Assembly: GCA_022009855.1 (NCBI GenBank)
Contig: CP091727.1
Location: 1,240,001-1,304,000 of the forward strand
DNA length: 64,000 bases
Reading direction: 5' to 3'
Source: Lentisphaeria bacterium
GTDB lineage: Bacteria > Verrucomicrobiota > Lentisphaeria > Victivallales > Victivallaceae
Shown here piece by piece: positions 52,982-63,645 of the stretch. Within the stretch, counting starts at the first letter, position 1; each line of letters opens with the position of its first letter. The notes beneath the pieces are model-generated. The model did no database searches. It saw only the letters and a program-made list of their open reading frames with translations, and was not told the DNA's origin. A program made the position numbers and the translations under genes.

Positions 52982-54096
52982 TCAGAAGTCGAATTCAAGC
53001 TGGACCGGCCGGTTCAGCTCCTCGGGAGTGAGAAAATTGCTCACCGTCACCCCCACCAGCCGGATCGGATGCCGGTACATCCCCCCCTTCTCCGCCAGTT
53101 CCAACGCAATCTCTCCGAGGCGGCCGCCATCCGGCACCGGCTCGGGGAAACTCTGCGAACGGGTCACCGTGTGAAAGTCACCGAACCGGAGCTTCACCGT
53201 GACGGTCCGGCCGAGCAGCCCCGGCCGAGCAACAGCCGCGCCACCTTGTAGGAGAGGGTGCGCACCATGATCCGCAATTGCCGGCGATCGGTGCTGTCTT
53301 CCGACAGGGTGATCTCCTTGCCCACCGACTTCGGTTCGTCGCCGGTTTCCACCGGCCGATCGTCGATCCCGCGGACGATCCGGTAGTAGAATTCGCCGAC
53401 CTTGCCGAAGTGCGCCGCCAGCGTCGACCGGTCCAGCTGTCGCAGATCGTGCCCGGTACGGACATTCATCGCCAGCAGTCGCGCCGCGGTCGCCCGCCCG
53501 ATGCCGTGAAACTTCTCCACCGGCATCGCGTCGAGAAACGATTCCGCCTCTTCCGGCCGGATGACCGTCAATCCGGCCGGTTTGTGCAGGTCGGAGGCCA
53601 CCTTCGCCAGGAATTTGTTGCAGGAGACCCCGGCGGACGCGGTGAGCCGGGTCTTTTGAAAGATCTCCCGCTGAATCTCCCGTGCGATCCGGGTGGCGGA
53701 GCGTTCGCCGCGCTTGTTCACCGTGACATCCAGATACGCCTCGTCGATCGAAACCGGCTCCACCAGATCGGTGAAATCGTGGAAGATCCCGCGGATCACC
53801 GCCGAAATCCGCTTGTACTTCTTGATGTCCGGATGCAGCAGTACCGCTTCCGGGCAGAGCCGGAACGCCGTCCGGGTCGGCATCGCCGAATGGACCCCGA
53901 AGGCACGCGCCTCGTAGGAACAGGTCGAAACCACGCCGCGATGCTCCGGCAGGCCTCCGACAATCACCGGACGGCCGCGCAGCTCCGGACGGTCACGTTG
54001 TTCAATCGAAGCGAAGAAGGCGTCCATGTCGATGTGGATGATCTTCCGCGCCGCTCCGGAACCGCCCCCCGAAGCTCCCGCCGGAGACTCCTCCAT
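52982..54096 (-). CDS. dinB: DNA polymerase IV (Y-family translesion polymerase)
   Basis: About 371 residues. Catalytic acidic residues are in IIHIDMDAFFASIEQRD and PVSIDEAYLDVT; SYEARAFGVHSAMPTRTA and LTASAGVSCNKFLAKVASD are classic DinB segments, and the little finger domain has SVGKEITLSEDS. One frame break near 53215 separates the last 75 residues, ending VQLEFDF, which resembles a beta-clamp-binding peptide (QxxLxxF-like). It follows the symporter gene by nine bases. Confidence 0.95.
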
Positions 54097-54105
54097 CGCG
54101 TCGCC

Positions 54106-55757
54106 TCACTTCACCAGCAGAACGCTCGTGTCGGCGAAGAAGAGATAGATCGTCAGCACCGCCAGAAGCAGCAGCACTCCGGCCAGCCGCACATGTTTCC
54201 ACGGCGTGAGATCGACCGCCTTGGCGTCGATCTGGCAGTACTCCTCCTTGCGGGGAGAAATCTCTCCGTACACCAGCATGAAGACGATGAGGTAAAGGAA
54301 GACCAGCCCGAGAAAGTTGTAGTCGTTCATCGCCTTGACGATGCGGTCGAAGGGCGGCACAAAGTAGAAGAAGGCGATGAAAATCACACCGCCGCCCAGC
54401 GCCCAGCGCGCCGCCGCCGCCGGAACCCGCCGCGACACCATGCCCACCAGCACCACCGCCAGCAGCGGAATGAAGTAGATTCCGTTCATCTTCTGGAGGT
54501 AGCTGAAGATGCTGTCCACCTGGTTGAGCAGCGGCGCGATGGCGACCGAGACGACCGCGATGATGATGCCGAAATACTTCCCGGAGCGGACCACCTGCAG
54601 ATCGGTCGCGTTCGGGTTGAAATATTCGCGGTAAAGCCCGAGGCTGAAGAGCGTACAGGTGGAGTTCAGCGCGGAGTTGAAGCTCGAGAGGATCGCTCCG
54701 ACCATCACCGCGGCGAAGAATCCGGTCAGGACCGGCGGCATCACCGTGCGGACCAGCGCCCCGTAGGCGAGCGAGGAGTCGATCGAACCGTTGGCACGGA
54801 TCACCCCCGGCAGAAGTCCCTGCTTGTAGAGATAGTAGGCAACCAGCCCGGGAACCACCAGATAGAGCGGTCCGAGCAGTTTCAATAGTCCAGTCAGCAG
54901 CACCCCCTTCTGCCCCTCGGCGAGCGAACTTGCGCCGAAGGTGCGCTGGATGATCTGCTGGTTGGTGCACCAGTAGAAGACATTGATGAAGAGCACTCCG
55001 GAGAAGAGCGTGGTGAAGGGGACCGCCTGATGGTTTCCGCCGAGGCTGTTGAACATCGCCGGCTCGTAGGAGCGCACCTTTTCCAGCCCGGCGAACATCC
55101 CTTCGCCGGCCCCGGCGTAGCGGAGCGCGAAATAGACGATCATGAAACCGCCGATCAGGAGGCCGATGCCGTTGAGCAGGTCGGCGACCGCCAGTGTGCG
55201 CAGTCCGCCGCAGAGCGCGTAGATCGAACCGACCACGCCGATCAGGATGACGATGAGGTAGAGCATTCCCAGCTCGGAGGTGATGCCGAAAAGCGATTTG
55301 ACTCCGAAGATGCTGAGCAGCCCCTTCGAGCCGGTGTAGAGCACGATCGGCAGCAGAATCAGCATGTAGGCGAAGAGAAAATCAGGTTCGCGATCGAACC
55401 GGTGTGTTTGTCGAACCGCAGCTCCAGATACTGCGGCACCGTTGCGATGCCGCTCTTGAGGAAGCGGGGCAGGAAGAAGAGCGCCATCGCCACCAGCGCC
55501 ACCACCGCGACCACCTCCCAGGCCATCACGCTCAGCCCGTAGGAGAAGGCGTCGCCGTTGAGTCCGACCATCTGCTCGGTTGAGAGGTTGGTCAGCAGCA
55601 GCGAAGCGGCGATGAAGGGATAGGTGAGCGAGCGGCCGGCGAGAAAGTATCCCTCGTTGGTGCGCCGCTCGTCCCGGCGCGTGATGAGATAGGTCAGCAG
55701 CGCGACGGCTCCGGTGAACAGCAGAAAGGTCACCGGCGTAATCCAGACATTGTTCAT
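54106..55757 (-). CDS. Sodium/solute symporter (SSS/SGLT family)
   Basis: About 550 residues with 13-14 hydrophobic helices. SSS features: EGYFLAGRSLTYPFIAASL at the N-terminus, LSTEQMVGLNGDAFSYGL, GGLRTLAVADLLNGIGL, and the Na2-site helix AAVMVGAILSSFNSALNST. One frame break near 55375 (A run). SGLT-like members import sugars; the neighbouring GH130 gene makes a disaccharide substrate plausible, but this is inference. It precedes dinB by nine bases. Confidence 0.88.
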
Positions 55758-55799
55758 ACCATTTTCTCTTCTATTTGTATTGAGTTGACAAAATCATAA

Positions 55800-58059
55800 T
55801 CAGGCCAGCAGATCCGCTTCTCCGTTGGAAACCACGAGGAAACACGGCGGCAGCCCGGCCAGATCGCGCTTGAGCAGCTCGTGAGTCACCAGCTGCCTCC
55901 GCACGTCGGTCGTGTTGTAATCGGGGAACTCGATGAAGACCAGCTCCGCGCCGGACGAGTATTTCGGCAGCACGCGGCGGAGGCGGACCTCCTCATCAAG
56001 CCCGACGATCTCCGCCTCGATCCTGGCGGCGTCGAGCACCTGGTGGATCCGGCGGACCTTTTCCCGGTTCATCGGCAGGAAAATGCGCAGCACACTCTTG
56101 CGCCAGTCGCGGTCGAGCTGCACCAGGTAGGCGAGAATGGTCATCAGCGATCCCCCTTCCGGCGTCTGCCACCAGATGTCGATCGTGCCGCCGTCGTACC
56201 GCTGGGGTCGGGCACTGGAACGCTCGTTGGCCAGCACGATCGCGTTGCGGTGAAAATCTCCGACGATGGTCTGCAGATGGGTGAAGAAGGGCACGACCCG
56301 TTCGGCGCGCCGCGGCCACCCCATCATCACGATGTTCGGCCGGATGGGGTCGAGCGAGTGACTCTGCAGAATGATCCGCAGCGCGCTGTCGAATTCGGGC
56401 GCGATAACCACGGTCGGAAAAACCGGCCACTGCCGTTCGCGGGCGAGTTCGCGCAGTCGGCGGAGCCGGGGGTGCGCCGCTCCCCGATGTTGTGCGGGTC
56501 GTCGGAAATGACGATCTGGATCAAACTGACGATTCCGCGCCGCTGACTGAAGAGAAGCGCGTACTCCATGAGCATGCTCGCTCCTCCGGCTCACCGGAGA
56601 GGACGGCGATGGTGGGCCGCCAGTTCTTCGGGTGGAGCGGCAGCCGGGCGTACTGATGCAGCAGCGAATAGATCCGCGAATAGACGAAGCCGCGCCGGGC
56701 GTCGCCGTACGCCATCGTGAGGTTGCGGTAGCGCAGCCAGATGTAGAGCCCGAGGATCACCAGAAAGGCGACGATCGACAGCTCCAGGTCGATCAGAAAC
56801 GCCGCCAGCACGCACGCCGCCGTCCCGTAAGCGGCGATTCCCCAGTGAAAAAAGCGGAACCGGGGGCGGAACGACGGATTCGCTCCGAGCGATTCGACAA
56901 ACGCCGCCAGGTTGATGATCGCGTAGGTGAAGAGGAAGAAGAGCGAAACCAGTTCGCTCATGACCGTGATCGGCGAACTCTCCGTATCGGACGCGTTCCG
57001 ACCGATCATGCCGGACCAGATCAGGATCGGCAGCACGATCACCGCCACCAGAATGATGGCGCGGCGGGGGTTCGTTGCGCGGCCCGGCCCCCGCGCGGAA
57101 GAAGCCGATGCCCGGCAGGACGTTGTCCACGCCGAGGCTCTGGAGCACCCGGGCGCGCCGAGCATCCAGCCGAGCGCAGTCGAGAGCGTCGCCGCCAGCA
57201 CGCCGGCCAGCACCATGAAGCCGAGTCCGAAGAGCGCATTCTTCGTGAGCAGCACGTAGGGGTAGGCGATCATATCCTGCCGGTTGAAACAGCCCGCCGC
57301 GATGACGATTTGAATGAGGTAGAGGACCACCGCGGTGCCGAGCGCGTAAAAGGTTCCACGCGGAATCGAACGGTGCGGATCCCGCAGGTCGCCGGACATG
57401 TTCACACCGGCCATGATGCCGGTGACCGCCGGGAAGAAGATCGCAAAGCAGGGAACCAGCGAATGAACCGTGTCGAGCGGCCCCAGTTGGCCCGCAGATT
57501 CTCCAGCGAGAAGTTCCCGAGCGGTCCGGCGAGGAAGACGATCACCGACACGCCGAGCACCGCCATGATGAAGAACTGCGCCCGGATCGCCCAGTCCGCC
57601 CCCCTTCCAGACGAAGAAGAAGAGAATCGCGCCGAGAGCGACGTTGACCAGCGGGAAGTAGGGGCGCAGCTCCGGCCAGCCGTCGATGATCGCTTCGGTG
57701 GCACCGAGGATGTTGAAGGGAATCGCCAGCGACTGCGACACGAAGAGCGTCAGTCCGATCGAGGTGCCGAACGCCGGCCCGAGTACCCGGCTGATGAGGT
57801 AGTAGGCGCCGCCGCCGCCCACGTCGGTGTTGGTGGCGATCGCCGAAATCGAAAATCCGGTGGCGAGGGTGATGCTGCTGCCGACCAGCAGGATCAGCAA
57901 TGTCTGAAACAATCCGGCGTTGCCGAGCACGAAATTCGTGCGCATGAACATGACCAGCCCGAGGATGGTCAGCAAGGCGGGAGTGTACACCCCCGCGAAT
58001 GTGCCGAAATTGTAGCCGCCCGGCGTCTCCTCCGGAGCGGAAAAGTTTTCGTTCTGCAT
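55800..58059 (-). CDS. Cation-chloride-cotransporter-like (SLC12) membrane transporter
   Basis: About 752 residues after bridging at least four frame breaks (near 57600, 57480, 57095, 56580 and 56480). The N-terminal APC-fold part has GTFAGVYTPALLTILGLVMF, the TM1-like and TM3 segments, TNTDVGGGGAYYLISRVLGP, and FFPAVTGIMAGVNMSGDLRD, a hallmark of SLC12 (F-PAVTGI-AG-N-SGDLKDP). The cytosolic C-terminus of about 250 residues starts NWRPTIAVLSGEPEER, as in eukaryotic SLC12 proteins. It probably moves ions or amines across the inner membrane; the substrate is not known. Confidence 0.85.
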
Positions 58060-58188
58060 CTGTGAATCACCGCCGCTGGTCGTGGAAATCCCGGCCGGAA
58101 GGCCGGGCCGCTCCGGAAATCCGCCGTCAATTCAATGTAGCGCCGGACTGCTTTTTTTCAACTGCAACGTTATTTTTTTTAGGGTTTC

Positions 58189-58218
58189 TTGCATTTTCCC
58201 TGAATACACCGATATTAT
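58189..58218 (+). promoter_or_regulatory. Probable promoter of GH130-ppk2
   Basis: TTGCAT (58189-58194), 18-base spacer, TATTAT (58213-58218), 37 bases before the GH130 start codon. Confidence 0.55.
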
Positions 58219-58255
58219 ACAGCAGAGGATCAATTTCACTACCGGGAGGTTCCCC

Positions 58256-59427
58256 ATGAGTTTCTACAAGAAAGTGGATAAGCTGTTCCGGAAACACGAA
58301 AAGCTTATCGCCCGCAAAAATATCATGAAATCCGGCAACGGCGTCTGCAACCGCTTCAAATACCCGGTCGTCACCGCCGAACATACCCCGATCTTCTGGC
58401 GCTACGATCTCGACCGTTCGACCAACCCGATGCTGCTCGAGCGGATCGGCGTCAACGCGACGATGAACTCCGGCGCGATCAAGTTCGGCAACCGCTACTG
58501 CCTGGTGGTCCGGGTGGAGGGGGTTGACCGCAAGTCCTTCTTCGCACTGGCGGAGAGTCCGAACGGGTGGACAACTTCCGGTTCCGCGACTACCCGATCA
58601 CCATGCCGGAGACCGACAACCCCGACACCAACGTCTACGACATGCGCCTGACCCACCATGAAGACGGCTGGATCTACGGCGTCTTCTGCCCGGAACGGCC
58701 CGATCCCGACGCCGCGCCCGGCGACCTCTCCAGCGCCGTTGCCGCCGCCGGCATCGCCCGGACCCGCGACCTGGTCAACTGGGAGCGACTGCCCGATCTC
58801 AAGTCGAAGAGCCAGCAGCGCAACGTGGTGCTCCATCCGGAGTTCGTCGACGGCAAGTATGCCTTCTACACCCGCCCGCAGGACGGATTCATCGACGCCG
58901 GGTCCGGCGGCGGCATCGGCTGGGCGCTGGTCGACGACATCACCCATGCGGAGGTCAAGAAGGAGAAGATCATCGACTTCCGGCGCTATCACACGATCAA
59001 GGAGGTCAAGAACGGAGAAGGCCCGGCGCCGATCCGGACCGAATTCGGCTGGCTTCACCTCGCCCACGGCGTGCGCAACTGCGCCGCCGGAATGCGCTAC
59101 GTGCTCTACTTGTACATGACCTCGCTGGAGGATCCCTCGAAGGTGATCGCTTCGCCCGGCGGCTACTTCCTCGCGCCGAAGGGGAAGGAGCGGGTCGGCG
59201 ACGTCTCCAACGTGCTCTTCTCGAACGGCTGGATCGACGACGACGACGGGACCGTCTTCATCTACTACGCCTCGAGCGACACCCGCATGCACGTCGCGGT
59301 CTCGAGCATCGCACAGCTGGTGGACTACTGCTTCAACACGCCGCCGGACGAAGGCCGCTCGGCGCTCTCGGTGGAGACGCTCGACAACCTGATCGACCGC
59401 AACCTCCGCCTGCTTAAAAAATATTGA
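58256..59427 (+). CDS. GH130 glycoside phosphorylase (mannosyl-glucose phosphorylase-like)
   Basis: About 390 residues, five-bladed propeller family. Recognisable parts are NPMLLERIGVNATMNSGAI, YCLVVRVEGVDRKSFFALAE, VYDMRLTHHEDGWIYGVFC, NVVLHPEFVDGKYAFYTRP, and WLHLAHGVRNCAAGMRYV. The spacing of WRYD near the N-terminus and the HGV motif match GH130_1, which phosphorolyses mannosyl-glucose to mannose-1-phosphate. One frame break near 58568. Strong GGGAGG site. Cytosolic. Confidence 0.87.
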
Positions 59428-59441
59428 ACCGGGGCAGAATC

Positions 59442-60326
59442 ATGGAGCGCTTCTACGAGAAGTACATCATCCGCGAGGGGACGAAAGTCGATCTGTCGAA
59501 GTTCGACCCCGACGACACGCTGGAGTTCAAGGACAAGGCGGCCGGGCTGGCGCTGCTCGAAAAGAACAACCACCGGATCGCCCGCCTCCAGACCGACCTC
59601 TATTCCGAGGGCAAGCAGTCGCTGCTCATCGTGCTGCAGGCGCTGGATGCCGGCGGCAAGGACGGCACGATCAACAACGTCTTTTCGGCGATGAATCCGC
59701 AGGGTTGCCGGGTGCAGTCCTTCAAGACGCCGACCGCGCTGGAACAGGCGCACGACTTTCTCTGGCGCGCTCATCCGGTGGTGCCGCGCCGCGGGGAGGT
59801 GGTCATCTTCAACCGCTCCTACTACGAGGCGGTGCTGGTGGAGCGGGTGCACAAATTCGCCTCCGCCGAAGAGCTGGACTACCGCTACAAGGCGATCAAC
59901 AACTTCGAGGATCTGCTCGCACACAACCGCACCCGGATCGTCAAGTTCTATCTGCACATCGACAAGGATGAACAGCTCCGGCGCTTCGTCCGGCGGCTGA
60001 AACGGCCGGAGAAGCACTGGAAGATCTCCAGCAACGACTACCACGAGCGGCAGTTCTGGGATGACTACATCGAGGCGTTCGAGGTGGCGCTGAGCCGCTG
60101 TTCGACCAAACAGGCCCCCTGGTTCGTCGTGCCCGGCAACACCAAATGGTTCCGCAACCTGGTGGTTTCGCAGATCCTGCTCGAAACGCTCGAATCGATG
60201 AAGATCGAGCTCCCGGCACCGTCGGTGGACCTGCAGGAGACCCGGCGGCTGGCCGCTATCGAACTGGCCCGCCAGCGGCAGGAGAAAAACTCCATCCGCC
60301 GGAAATTCAAAAATTCCGGCAAATGA
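59442..60326 (+). CDS. ppk2: Polyphosphate kinase 2 family protein
   Basis: 294 residues, intact. Walker A-like LDAGGKDGTINNVFSAM, the lid NRSYYEAVLVERVH, FYLHIDKDEQLRRFVRR and WKISSNDYHERQFWDDYIEA are diagnostic. PPK2 enzymes phosphorylate nucleoside mono- or diphosphates using polyphosphate; the class cannot be set by eye. ATG at 59442 lies 15 bases after the GH130 stop, so they are probably cotranscribed. Confidence 0.92.
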   Translation: MERFYEKYIIREGTKVDLSKFDPDDTLEFKDKAAGLALLEKNNHRIARLQTDLYSEGKQSLLIVLQALDAGGKDGTINNVFSAMNPQGCRVQSFKTPTALEQAHDFLWRAHPVVPRRGEVVIFNRSYYEAVLVERVHKFASAEELDYRYKAINNFEDLLAHNRTRIVKFYLHIDKDEQLRRFVRRLKRPEKHWKISSNDYHERQFWDDYIEAFEVALSRCSTKQAPWFVVPGNTKWFRNLVVSQILLETLESMKIELPAPSVDLQETRRLAAIELARQRQEKNSIRRKFKNSGK

Positions 60327-60395
60327 TTTCCGGATGAAGATCCGGGGAATGATGCGGAGTTCTCCCAAAACCGGAGGTTCCGCAGGGGAATGCGC

Positions 60396-61744
60396 ATGAA
60401 CCGAGCTGGCCTCTGCCGATTTCTGCGGGAGAACCGGGTTCTCCTGCTGCTTCTCGCCGCCGGACTGGCGGCGAGGCTCTGCCTCGCCCTCCCCGGCCTG
60501 TTGACGGACCCTGCCGAACGCTTTTCCCGTCCTGACAGCTCCGGATATCTCGGGCCGGCGCTGGCGCTGGCCGAATCGGGCCGCTTTCTCGACGCCCCAG
60601 GCGGGGAGCCCTCCGCCGTCCGCGCCCCCGGCTTCCCGGTTCTGGCGGCGCTCTGCTACCGGCTCTTCGGCGTTGGGAACAACGGCGCTCTGGCCATTGT
60701 GCTGATCCTCGTCAGCACGGCGGCGGCAATTCCGGTCTACCTGGCCGGGCGTGAACTCGGCGACAGACGGACCGGGGAGATCGCCGCCGGACTGGTGCTC
60801 TTCAATCTCACGATGATGGCGCAGGCGCCGATGCTGCTCTCCGACACGCTGCTGGCGTTCACCGCGGCACTGCAGTTCTGCTGGTTCATCCGCTTTCTGC
60901 GGCACGGCCGGCCGGCCGATTTCCTCTGGTGTATTCTCTTCGCCGCGCTCGGAGCGCTGATCCGGCCGATCAATTCGGTGTGGATTCTTCCCGCGCTGGT
61001 GCTGCTCTTCGCCGCCCCGGCGCCCGGATGGCGGCGGAAGCTGTGGACCGGCGCCGCGGCGCTGCTGCTCTTCCTCGCGGTGCTGACGCCGTGGATGTGG
61101 CGCAACGCCCGGATCGGCGCCGGATTCTGCATCGACACCAACACCGGAGCGATGCTCCATCAGAACGGGGCGATGCTGCTGGCGAAGGTCAACGGCACCT
61201 CCTACGAAGTCGAAAAAGCGAAGATCCTCGCCGAACTGGAGCGGCGCTTCGCCGACCATGAAAGATTTCCGGACGAAGCGAGCCGGGTGGACTACCGGCT
61301 GAAACAGTTCAAGGCGCTGATTTTCGCCCACCCTCTCGCCTGGTTGCCGCAGCACTTCCGGCCGCACATCCTGCTGCCCGACGCTCCGGGATTTTTCGAA
61401 CTGCTCGGCGTGACCCGGTCCGACCGCGGCACAATGAACGTACCCAGAAGCAGGGGCTGTTTGCCGCCGTCAACCACTATTTTGACGGTCGGCTCTACCT
61501 GCCGCTGCTGCTGCTGCCGCTGCTGGCGGTGACGCTCCTGCTCTACGCCGGCGCGGCCGTCTGGCTCGGAATCGCGGTGTGGAACTGGAAAAAACGGTGG
61601 TTCGCACTGCTGGTCTTCCTCGCCTTCGTCGAGTACTACTTCTTCCTGCCCGGCCCGGTGACGGTACCCCGCTATCAATTGCCCGCGCTTCCGGCAATGG
61701 CGGTCGCCGCCGCACTGACGTTTCCGGTGATCCGTCACTTTTGA
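60396..61744 (+). CDS. Polytopic membrane glycosyltransferase (GT39/ArnT/PMT-like)
   Basis: About 450 residues with 10 or more hydrophobic helices. The first loop has DSSGYLGPALALAESGRF, the acidic motif region expected of GT-C enzymes, followed by APGFPVLAALCYRLFG. These enzymes use polyprenyl-phosphate sugars to glycosylate lipids or proteins outside the inner membrane. One frame break near 61440. ATG at 60396 chosen for its AGGGG spacing over an ATG six bases earlier. A GT83 or other GT-C assignment is equally possible. Confidence 0.75.
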
Positions 61745-61766
61745 GCAGAAAAAGAAAAATGACGGA
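61731..61766. terminator. Hairpin at the end of the glycosyltransferase gene
   Basis: TCCGTCA (61731-61737) pairs with TGACGGA (61760-61766), the stem extended by a T/A run; a third TCCGTCA at 61785-61791 could pair with the same arm in the other direction. It lies between convergent genes, so it may serve both. Confidence 0.55.
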
Positions 61767-61788
61767 AAAATAACGGAATAGAGATCCG

Positions 61789-62796
61789 TCACCGCCGTCG
61801 CAGGTTCGCCTCCGGGAGCCGGCCGCCGGGCGAAATGAGAATCTTCCCGGCGAACAGTCCTTCGGTGCAGAAGACCGCCCAACGCATGCGTCCGGACTCC
61901 TCCCGCCAGCCGCGAATTCCCCAGTTCGAGCCGCCGCGCTCCACTTCGGGCGCTCCGCCATGCTCCGTCAGTGCGTTCCAGGCCTCGACGGAAAACGGCT
62001 CCCAGACCTCCAGCACTTCGCCGCGCGGAGAAAGTCCGAGCCAGGCGGCGGCACGGCCGGCGCGAAGCGTTTCCCGGCGACAGAGCCGGTCGAGCGTCTC
62101 AACGCCGACCGGAACCGTCTCCGGCAGCTCCCGCAGCAGCTCTGCGCCACGCCGCCGCAACGCTGCTCCGGCGAGCTGTTTGACCGCATCCACCAGCCGG
62201 GAGTTCCACTGCTTCAGCTCCCGGTAGTCGCGCTGCCACTCGGCGAACCGCCCGATGCCGATCCGCTCCCGCGCGTTGCGCCGATAGTTATCCACCCGGA
62301 CCGCTTCGGTCATTTCCGGAGATCCGGGCAGAATGCCGCGAACGACCGCAACCAGTCGTCCGTCACGATCGGTCACCGCCCCGCCGGAATCCCCCCGTTT
62401 CACCGAAACGCCACGACAGATCAGCCGAACCGGCTCGACGGTTTCGCAACGGCCGGAACGATTTCCAAACCGAATGGAATCGCCCGGAACAACCGCCGTC
62501 AATTTTCCGTCAATTTTCCGGTACTTTTCCGGCAGATCCGCTTCCAGCAGCACGAGATCCCGGTCGGGAGCAAACTCCAGCACCCGAATTGCGATGGCAT
62601 GTCCGGTCGCATCCCGCAGCAGCAGATCGGGATTTTCCAGCAGCACATGAGCGGCGGTGGCGACCAGAGTCGCACCTTCCGACCGGAAAACCGCGCCCCG
62701 GCCGGAGAGACTTCCTCCTTCCACGGAAAGCTCCGGCACCGCCGCCGCAAGCGACACGGCGATCGTCAGAATCGGCAAAAATCGAACTATCGACAC
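61789..62796 (-). CDS. Secreted trypsin-like serine protease
   Basis: 336 residues, intact. A signal peptide is followed by a chymotrypsin-like fold with His in VATAAHVLL, Asp in DRDLVLLEA and Ser in KRGDSGGAVT. The second half (from about residue 190) is not a PDZ domain and is not recognised. It probably acts in the periplasm. No protease-associated neighbour. Confidence 0.85.
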   Translation of the reverse strand: MSIVRFLPILTIAVSLAAAVPELSVEGGSLSGRGAVFRSEGATLVATAAHVLLENPDLLLRDATGHAIAIRVLEFAPDRDLVLLEADLPEKYRKIDGKLTAVVPGDSIRFGNRSGRCETVEPVRLICRGVSVKRGDSGGAVTDRDGRLVAVVRGILPGSPEMTEAVRVDNYRRNARERIGIGRFAEWQRDYRELKQWNSRLVDAVKQLAGAALRRRGAELLRELPETVPVGVETLDRLCRRETLRAGRAAAWLGLSPRGEVLEVWEPFSVEAWNALTEHGGAPEVERGGSNWGIRGWREESGRMRWAVFCTEGLFAGKILISPGGRLPEANLRRR

Positions 62797-62981
62797 GTCT
62801 TCTCCCCCTGCATACTGAAGTGATGTTTTCCGGATAGTATACGATCCCCGAACCGCTTTGTCAACCGGGAAGCCGAAAATTCGATCGGACTAACCTTGAC
62901 TTTTTTCAAAAAAGAGTATCTATTATCAGAAACGCAGAGGCGGCGGAGTACCGCCTGCGATAACAGTAAGGAGAAAGTATC

Positions 62982-63569
62982 ATGTCACTCGTAGCAACCG
63001 TTGCGCCGGATTTTACCGCCAAGGCCGTCATGCCGGATAACTGCATTGAGGATTTCACCCTTTCCAGTCTCCGGGGCAAATATGTCGTCCTCTTCTTTTA
63101 CCCGATGGATTTCACCTTCGTCTGCCCGACCGAACTTGTCGCGTTCGACAACTCGATCGAGAAGTTCCGCGCGCTGAACACCGAACTCGTGTCGGTCTCG
63201 GTCGATTCGGAGTACAGCCACTACGCCTGGAAGACCACCGAACGCAGCAAGGGCGGCGTCGGCAAGCTCCGCTACCCGATGGTGGCGGACTTCACCAAGG
63301 AGATCAGCCGCAGCTACGGAATTCTGCTCAACAACTCGGTCGCGCTCCGCGGCCTCTTCCTGATCGACCGGGAAGGCGTGGTGCGGCACGAGACCGTCAA
63401 CGACCTGCCGCTGGGCCGGAACGTCGAAGAGGTGCTCCGCATGGTCAAGGCGCTGCAGTTCACCGAAAAGTACGGCGAAGTCTGCCCGGCCAACTGGCAC
63501 GACGGCTCCGAAGGGCTGAAACCCACCGCGGTCGGCGTCGCCGATTACCTTGCCCGTCACGAGAAGTAA
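62982..63569 (+). CDS. Typical 2-Cys peroxiredoxin (AhpC/Prx1 type)
   Basis: 195 residues, intact. The peroxidatic Cys is in MDFTFVCPTELVAF, the resolving Cys in GEVCPANWHDG. It reduces hydroperoxides using a thioredoxin or AhpF partner; AhpF is not adjacent. AAGGAG site 7-12 bases before ATG. A TTGACT box at 62896-62901 lies upstream, but the -10 (TATTAT at 62921) has a 19-base spacer, so the promoter is only tentative. Confidence 0.96.
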   Translation: MSLVATVAPDFTAKAVMPDNCIEDFTLSSLRGKYVVLFFYPMDFTFVCPTELVAFDNSIEKFRALNTELVSVSVDSEYSHYAWKTTERSKGGVGKLRYPMVADFTKEISRSYGILLNNSVALRGLFLIDREGVVRHETVNDLPLGRNVEEVLRMVKALQFTEKYGEVCPANWHDGSEGLKPTAVGVADYLARHEK

Positions 63570-63586
63570 TTTCCCGCGAGACGACG

Positions 63587-63628
63587 AAAAAACCTCCCGC
63601 AGCCATTCCGGCTCCGGGAGGTTTTTTT
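63587..63628 (+). terminator. Bidirectional rho-independent terminator
   Basis: AAAAAACCTCCCG (63587-63599) pairs with CGGGAGGTTTTTT (63615-63627): GC stem of 7, T tract on both sides. It serves the peroxiredoxin gene and the convergent methyltransferase gene. Confidence 0.92.
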
Positions 63629-63645
63629 CATGGTGGAATTGCACC

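Noticed and set aside
59325..61367. Minus-strand open frame of 680 codons
   Set aside because: It is a shadow of ppk2 and the glycosyltransferase gene, with biased composition and no recognisable domain.
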